Assembly: GCF_017875235.1 (NCBI RefSeq)
Contig: NZ_JAGGMI010000009.1
Coordinates: forward strand, 124,001 to 188,000
DNA length: 64,000 nt
Direction of reading: 5' to 3'
Source: Asticcacaulis solisilvae
GTDB lineage: Bacteria > Pseudomonadota > Alphaproteobacteria > Caulobacterales > Caulobacteraceae
The notes below the pieces were generated by a model. The model ran no database searches, was not told the origin of the DNA, and saw nothing but the letters and a program-made list of their open reading frames with translations. The first letter of the stretch is position 1, and each line of letters opens with the position of its first letter. Below are positions 59,259-64,000 of the stretch, piece after piece. The position numbers and the translations under genes were made by a program.

Positions 59259-60299
59259 CTATGGTTTGCGAACGACGTCGACGGCGACAGGCCAATGATC
59301 AGACGTCCCTGAAGCCTTCCCCGTCGTTGTATTCAAGCGAAACGCCTTAGGCCGCATGACCTGGTCGCGTTCGTCCCAAAAGAACTGTTCAAAGTCGACG
59401 AGAACCGTGCGGAAGGTTTGCGGATCCAGTGTCCAGTTTGATTTCGACGGCCGCTCGGCAATGACGTCGAGGTAGGACCAGGTCTTTTCCTTGTAATAGA
59501 ACTGGCTGCCATTGCCGCGACATCCGTTCTCCAGATCCTGAGGAATGATCCAACCCGCCAACGCATTGTGGAGGCCTTTGCGCTCCGCCGGCGCACAATT
59601 GAAGTTGAAATCGCCGGCGGCGATCACCAGGCGATTGGCAGGCAGCGTACTCGCCCGGGCGACCAATGTCTTGGCCGCGATCTCGCGACAGACGAGCGGA
59701 TTTCCGCCCGAAGGCAGGTGTCCGGCAAAGACTGTCATCTCGCCGCCATCGGGCATGGCGAGGTCGACCTGCAGAATGTCCCGCGTTGTGCCGGGCGCGC
59801 CGTCGCGGCTCAGACAGCTCGGTTCCTTTATCAGATCGACAGGAAAGCTGACAGCCTGAGACGCTGTGGCCAGCTTGGACAGGACGGCGACTTTGATGCC
59901 ACGGCGGTCGGGCTTCGGATCAGGGCGGTTGGGATCGGCATCGACGAGGACCGCGGTGACATAGGCGGCACCGGCATCGGGCAGGGCGGCCTTGATGGCG
60001 TCGAGCGCCTGCTGGCTTTCGACCTCGGACAGAACCAGCACGTCGGGGCCTTTGCCGAAATCAAACCTTTGTATGACCCTTGCTACGGCCGACGCCTTGG
60101 CCTGCACCCAGGCCTCCGAATTGATGACCTCTGCGCTATCGGCGTTGGGCATACGCGGATCGTCCACCGCGTCGAAGAAGTTCTCGACATTGTAGGTCAT
60201 GACGGTCAGGCGTGGCGCGTCCTGCGCGGATGCGGCCAGGGGCGTGGTCAGTGCCAGAACAGAGGTCAGGCAGGCAGCAAGTGTCGTTTTGAATGTCAT
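59259..60299 (-). CDS. Exported endonuclease/exonuclease/phosphatase-family protein
   Basis: 346 residues from the ATG at 60299 with a signal peptide (LTSVLALTTPLAASAQD). The EEP fold motifs are visible: RLTVMTYNVENFFD (Asn), VLVLSEVES (metal Glu), VFAGHLPSGGN, LVIAAGDFNFN (D-x-N) and GTSDHWPVAVDV (SDH). It is a secreted or periplasmic phosphoesterase, perhaps a nuclease. It converges on SRAP 2, with 2 bp between stops. The export signal separates it from intracellular repair. Confidence 0.9.
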   Translation of the reverse strand: MTFKTTLAACLTSVLALTTPLAASAQDAPRLTVMTYNVENFFDAVDDPRMPNADSAEVINSEAWVQAKASAVARVIQRFDFGKGPDVLVLSEVESQQALDAIKAALPDAGAAYVTAVLVDADPNRPDPKPDRRGIKVAVLSKLATASQAVSFPVDLIKEPSCLSRDGAPGTTRDILQVDLAMPDGGEMTVFAGHLPSGGNPLVCREIAAKTLVARASTLPANRLVIAAGDFNFNCAPAERKGLHNALAGWIIPQDLENGCRGNGSQFYYKEKTWSYLDVIAERPSKSNWTLDPQTFRTVLVDFEQFFWDERDQVMRPKAFRLNTTTGKASGTSDHWPVAVDVVRKP

Positions 60300-60369
60300 G
60301 ATACGCGTCCACGGGAAGGACGGTAGTGATAGGCGCAAGACTGCTCAACGGCAAGGTCGGAGGCGCCCC

Positions 60370-60957
60370 CTAATCGCTGCCGGCGCGTACCAGCTCATGT
60401 GACAGGGAGCCTGAGGGCAGGGGACGCAGAAGCTCAGATTGTGGTTTGGTTAGGTAGAGCCAGTGGGGCAGGTCTTCTGGGCGTAGCACGACGATCTGGC
60501 GGTCGTGATAGGGCTCGATATCGGGGCCAGGCGAGGTGGTGAGCATCGTGAAGCTCAAGTCGCCTTCGTTTTCACGCCAGAGGCCGGCGACGAAAAGGAA
60601 CGGCTCGTCCTTCAACGTGAAGCGATGCTTGGCCTTGGGATACTTGGTGCCGGTAAACTCGAAAAACGCCGAGGCTGGGATGCCGCAACGTTTGCTATCG
60701 GAGAAATCGCGCTTCTCGGAAATGAAGTTGAAGGTCCGCGGGCGCTTGGGCTTCGGCGGCGGGAACCCGAATGTCATCTGGATCAGTTCGACGCCGTTGC
60801 CCGCCGCCCAGACGACGGGGCCGGATTCTCCAACCCGAATGTCGTCAGCTTGCGGCACTTCCGCTTCGGTTTGATCGGATGGCAGCGCAAGGTTCAGCTT
60901 TTCCAGCGCGTCCTTGTACAGCTGCCATTTGATGTGTTGCTCATAGTCATTGCACAT
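60370..60957 (-). CDS. SRAP-domain protein 3
   Basis: 195 residues beginning MCNDYEQHIKWQ (Cys2 kept). Further motifs are MTFGFPPPKPKRPRTFNFIS (with the active-site Asn), CGIPASAFFEF (Glu) and EPYHDRQIVVLRPEDL (His). Shorter than SRAP 1 and with little overall likeness to it, so the three genes look like separate acquisitions rather than recent tandem copies. It ends 70 bp downstream of the EEP gene start on the same strand, and follows the DUF2188 gene by 9 bp. Confidence 0.92.
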   Translation of the reverse strand: MCNDYEQHIKWQLYKDALEKLNLALPSDQTEAEVPQADDIRVGESGPVVWAAGNGVELIQMTFGFPPPKPKRPRTFNFISEKRDFSDSKRCGIPASAFFEFTGTKYPKAKHRFTLKDEPFLFVAGLWRENEGDLSFTMLTTSPGPDIEPYHDRQIVVLRPEDLPHWLYLTKPQSELLRPLPSGSLSHELVRAGSD

Positions 60958-60966
60958 CGGACCGAC

Positions 60967-61170
60967 CTAGACCTTGCGGAACTTGTCCGGACCGTCGCCG
61001 CCCTTGCGAACACGTGCGACGTGGATCTCACCGTCAGGTTCGATTTCCTTGGCGCGGGCGATCGCCTCCGCCTGCGTCGGCGCCGTGGCGCTGGCGCGTT
61101 TGGAATTTTCGCGGCGGACGGCAAAATCGCCCTGGGCGCGGGGTTCTACGTAAAGACCTTCTTTGACCAT
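60967..61170 (-). CDS. DUF2188 small protein
   Basis: 67 residues from the ATG at 61170 (GGAGG seven bases upstream). VEPRAQGDFAVRRENSKRAS then APTQAEAIARAKEIEPDGEI is the DUF2188 pattern, a small beta-beta-alpha-beta fold often found near DNA repair and Ku/LigD genes. It is the first gene of the minus-strand unit with SRAP 3. Confidence 0.8.
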   Translation of the reverse strand: MVKEGLYVEPRAQGDFAVRRENSKRASATAPTQAEAIARAKEIEPDGEIHVARVRKGGDGPDKFRKV

Positions 61171-61342
61171 GACAATCCTCCTTTGACGATCGGGCAAGGT
61201 GCGCTTCATGTGGTAAGAAGTCAGGAGTCACTTAAGCGGCAAGGTATTGGAAAGCCGTAAGATTCTGTGGCGATCCCTAACTTTTCCATTGCGCAATCGC
61301 CGAACCTGACAAATGATCACCTCGATTTCGAAGTGTCGAGAC

Positions 61343-62029
61343 ATGTCGGACCCGGAAGCTACGAAATTGTCACAGACCTGGGCCACATGGGTGAAAGCCT
61401 ATAGCGACCTGAGACAGCTGCCCCTTGAGCCCTTCGAGCACGGCTGGTGGATTGACGTCGGCAAGCCTCAGCAATCCGGCCGGTACATCTTGCGTAACAG
61501 CGATATTTCTCTTTTACAGCAACTGGCGGAGCGGGTCACAGACACGGCCGTGCACTTTGAGTTGCCAGTGGCGCGGTCCGTCGCTGAACAGGTCCTGTCC
61601 GCGGGCTGGAGTCTTGCCGCTCCGGAATATCTGATGACTGTGATCATCACGGGGGCCTATACGACGATGCTGCCCGGCGGCTACCAGCTCTTGCTGGACT
61701 TGGAGGGTACGGAAATCCGCGCAAGCTGTGTCGACGAGGATGGGCATCCGCTGTCCCGAGGCGTCTGCAAACTGAGCGACCATGATGCCGTCTTCGATCA
61801 GGTCGTGACGGAACGCGCAGCGCGCCGGCAGGGTCTCGCTTCGGCCGTCATGGGCGTTCTGGCGGCGTCCGCTTGCAAAGGCGGTGCAAGGCGTGGCGTG
61901 CTTCTGGCGACGGCGGAGGGGCGGCCGTTTTATGAGGCGCTCGGCTGGACGGTGCTTTCCGAGGTGTCAAAAGTGATCAGCCCGATGGAATCCAGGGCTG
62001 CCAGACACCTGCGCATAATCAGGCAATAG
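61343..62029 (+). CDS. GNAT-family acetyltransferase-like protein
   Basis: 228 residues from the ATG at 61343. The first 110 residues are a less typical N-terminal part. The C-terminal GNAT portion contains VTERAARRQGLASAVMGVLA (acetyl-CoA loop RRxGxA) and RGVLLATAEGRPFYEALGWT. The substrate is unknown. Stands alone on the plus strand. Confidence 0.8.
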   Translation: MSDPEATKLSQTWATWVKAYSDLRQLPLEPFEHGWWIDVGKPQQSGRYILRNSDISLLQQLAERVTDTAVHFELPVARSVAEQVLSAGWSLAAPEYLMTVIITGAYTTMLPGGYQLLLDLEGTEIRASCVDEDGHPLSRGVCKLSDHDAVFDQVVTERAARRQGLASAVMGVLAASACKGGARRGVLLATAEGRPFYEALGWTVLSEVSKVISPMESRAARHLRIIRQ

Positions 62030-62036
62030 GCTGAGG

Positions 62037-62351
62037 CTATGATGCCAGTCTGGAGATCGGCTGAGCCAATCTGGTAGATGCCGCGACATGACCACGTGGA
62101 CCTTCCATCGCTGCGTCAACAACCGCGTCGAACACGTCAGGCAGGTCGAGCTTTTTGTCAGCGAGCGCCTTAAGCGCGGTGCGTACGTAGTAGCCGATAA
62201 CGGCCATGGCGTAATTGGTGCGGCCGACGATCTGGCTTGCGACGACCTCCACCAGGTCGAGCGCGGCCTCGTCCAATGTCAGGCGGCCAGCCTTAAAGGC
62301 GCAGAGAGTTGAACCAACTGATCGTTCGATAAGTGTGGGATGTGTCTGCAT
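62037..62351 (-). CDS. Hypothetical protein
   Basis: 104 residues beginning MQTHPTLIERSVGSTLCAFK. Helical (LTLDEAALDLVEVVASQIVG, NYAMAVIGYYVRTALKALAD) with a short polar tail. No family is recognised. Converges on the GNAT gene with 7 bp between stops. Confidence 0.5.
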   Translation of the reverse strand: MQTHPTLIERSVGSTLCAFKAGRLTLDEAALDLVEVVASQIVGRTNYAMAVIGYYVRTALKALADKKLDLPDVFDAVVDAAMEGPRGHVAASTRLAQPISRLAS

Positions 62352-62457
62352 GACGCTGCTCTATATTAGGAGAGCGCCAAATAGTCTCGCCAGGCCATAA
62401 AAAATCAATGTGCCGATCAGCGTTATCAGAAAGCTACCGCGCTTAAGATCGCCCGGT

Positions 62458-64000
62458 TTATCGCGCCTCAATCCTAAGTGCTTGCAAGACGTCCGCACGC
62501 AGACCTTGGCGCAGGGAAAAATAGTCTGCCCATGGGTCCGACTTTTGAGCGTTAAGACGGCTCATGATCGTCTTCAGATTAAAGGCCGACGGCTGAAGGC
62601 TAGGTTTGAGCTCCTTCCAGTCGAGCGGGATCGAGACACCGGCGCCCGGACGGGCGCGGACCGAAAAGGCCGCAGCTGCGGTCGAGGTGAGGTCGTTGCG
62701 CAGATAGTCGATGAAGATGCGGCCCTGCCGCTTGGCCTTTGACATGTTGGCGATGAAGCGGTCGGGGCTGTCATGCGCCATGGATTCGGCAACCGCCCGC
62801 GTAAACGCCTTGACGGCGGGCCATCCGAATTTTCGCTCGATCGGCACCACGACGTGCAGCCCCTTGCCCCCGGTTGTCTTGAGGAAACTCTGAAGCCCCA
62901 GTTCGGTCATTCGTTCTCTCACCTCGGCCGCGCCGTCGATGACATTCTTCCACGGCGCACCTGGATCCGGATCGAGGTCGAAGATCATGCGATCAGGCAG
63001 GAGAGGATTGTCGGCCCTGCAGCCCCAGGGATGAAACTCGACGCCGCCCCACTGCGCTAGTGACAATAGGCCAAGGGCGTCTTCGATCATCATGTAGTCT
63101 TCGGTGCGGTTCTTGATCGGGACCGTGACGACTAAGACGTTCGACAGCCCGCCATGCTCAGGGAGATGGCGCTGGAAGAATTGCTGACCATCGACATTGT
63201 CCGGCACCCGAACGAGCGAGAGCGGGCGGCCGCCGACATGCCGAAGAATGCGCTCGGCGACAGCCTCGTAATACCGGACGAGGTCGAGTTTCGTCAGATC
63301 GAGTTCCGGGAAGATGACGCGATCCGGATGCGATACGCTAACGCCTCCGACATCCACGCGGCCCGCCTTCGATGGCTTCAAGGGTGCTGAGGGATGCCGG
63401 CGCCTTGCTGCCGGTGTCTGCGTTCTGACCTCTGCGTCGGCCTGCTTTTCCGCGACCTGAACAGGTGTGGCCTGGTCGCGGCCGATCGCATTGGCGGGCT
63501 TGTCTTCGCGCAGGCCCTGAAAGGACGGATGACGCAAACGGTTCTCGGGCGTCCATTCCGTGAATTCGACCTCGCAGACGAGCTTCGGCTCGACCCAGAT
63601 CCCGCGGCCGACGTCCGGCGGTAATTTTTTGAAAGGCTTGGGAACGATCTTCAGCGCATCGAGCTTTTTGCGGATTTCGAATTGGCTGTCCCGGTTGAAG
63701 CCGGTGCCAACCTTCCCGGCGAACTGAAGAATGCCGTCGTCATAATAGCCTAACAGCAATGACCTGAAGCCGCGCGCCGCATGCTCCGACTCGGTGAATC
63801 CGACGATTACGAATTCCTGGCGCTTATGGCATTTGATTTTGAGCCAGGCCTTGCTGCGACGGCCGCTGTAGACGGAATCTATCCGTTTCGAGATAATCCC
63901 TTCCATATCCAGGCGGCACAGGTGCGGCAGAAAGTCCGGGTTCTCGGCGAAGTGCTCACTGTAGATGATATGATTTTCGAAGTCCTGGGCGGTGATGATC
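62458..64000 (-). CDS. ligD: LigD-type ATP-dependent DNA ligase with polymerase domain (cut by window edge)
   Basis: The frame is open to the window end (514 codons seen), so the start lies outside. The visible N-part is the end of the ligase catalytic domain: HIIYSEHFAENPDF, MEGIISKRIDS (motif IV) and KAWLKIKCHKRQEF (motif V), then the OB fold (ARGFRSLLLGYYDDGILQFA). The C-part is the archaeo-eukaryotic primase-type polymerase domain: LVRVPDNVDGQQFFQRH, MIFDLDPDPGAPWK (catalytic DLD), LKTTGGKGLHVVVPI and RIFIDYLRND. LigD with Ku joins double-strand breaks; no Ku gene is in the window but one could lie beyond the edge. Confidence 0.95.
   Translation of the reverse strand, partial: IITAQDFENHIIYSEHFAENPDFLPHLCRLDMEGIISKRIDSVYSGRRSKAWLKIKCHKRQEFVIVGFTESEHAARGFRSLLLGYYDDGILQFAGKVGTGFNRDSQFEIRKKLDALKIVPKPFKKLPPDVGRGIWVEPKLVCEVEFTEWTPENRLRHPSFQGLREDKPANAIGRDQATPVQVAEKQADAEVRTQTPAARRRHPSAPLKPSKAGRVDVGGVSVSHPDRVIFPELDLTKLDLVRYYEAVAERILRHVGGRPLSLVRVPDNVDGQQFFQRHLPEHGGLSNVLVVTVPIKNRTEDYMMIEDALGLLSLAQWGGVEFHPWGCRADNPLLPDRMIFDLDPDPGAPWKNVIDGAAEVRERMTELGLQSFLKTTGGKGLHVVVPIERKFGWPAVKAFTRAVAESMAHDSPDRFIANMSKAKRQGRIFIDYLRNDLTSTAAAAFSVRARPGAGVSIPLDWKELKPSLQPSAFNLKTIMSRLNAQKSDPWADYFSLRQGLRADVLQALRIEAR

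Noticed and set aside
1-64000. Insertion sequences, integrases, tRNA or rRNA genes
   Set aside because: No transposase or integrase motif, terminal inverted repeats with target duplications, or RNA gene signature was seen, although the two Cys-rich pairs suggest past duplication.

Overview
The window reads as a large conjugative, metal-resistance plasmid (or integrated plasmid) of an alphaproteobacterium; Caulobacterales- or Sphingomonadales-like hosts fit the high GC, the gene repertoire and the RPA-type replication protein, but the host is an inference. No rRNA, tRNA, insertion sequence or CRISPR array was seen.

Layout. (1) 1-1.0 kb: the left edge holds the start of a TraD-type coupling protein gene, a ribbon-helix-helix relaxosome gene and a candidate MOBF origin of transfer with a nic-like site near 966/967. 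(2) 1.2-25.4 kb: a long region, mostly minus strand, that looks like the leading region entering the recipient first. It holds SSB, a membrane-anchored Mrr-type nuclease, ArdB/KlcA, ArdC, a 1409-aa DarB-like methyltransferase-helicase, a long ParB-like protein and a Toprim protein, plus several unknowns. It is interrupted by a plus-strand metallo-beta-lactamase protein and by a metal cassette (10.7-14.7 kb: two Cys-rich exported proteins, an HMA-CDF transporter, a MerR regulator and a TonB receptor). (3) 25.4-28.9 kb: partition and replication core, with a TTATAA-box array, ParA, a small RHH protein, an AT-rich tandem repeat, eleven 18-bp iterons and an RPA-family initiator. (4) 29.0-32.2 kb: arsenic operon arsR-aqpS-arsC-arsH-arsN, followed by a second copy of the Cys-rich protein pair. 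(5) 32.2-36.4 kb: a RepC-like initiator with a candidate antisense RNA, a lytic transglycosylase and two regulators or unknowns around a 33-bp perfect palindrome. (6) 36.4-54.6 kb: a compact F-type type IV secretion operon (traA L E K B dsbC V C orf trbI S26 W U trbC N F H G). (7) 54.6-64 kb: accessory genes rich in DNA-repair functions: three SRAP-family proteins, an exported endonuclease/exonuclease/phosphatase protein and a LigD-type ligase-polymerase that runs off the right edge.

How the parts fit. The predicted nick polarity would send TraD and the rest of the tra set last and the SSB/antirestriction block first. Genes on the minus strand would use the incoming strand as template, as known for F-like leading regions. 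The MerR protein has look-alike operators in front of both the transporter and the TonB receptor genes, which joins the first metal cassette into one regulon. The two Cys-rich gene pairs, one in each metal cassette and in opposite orientation, are the best candidate for an undescribed metal-handling system here.
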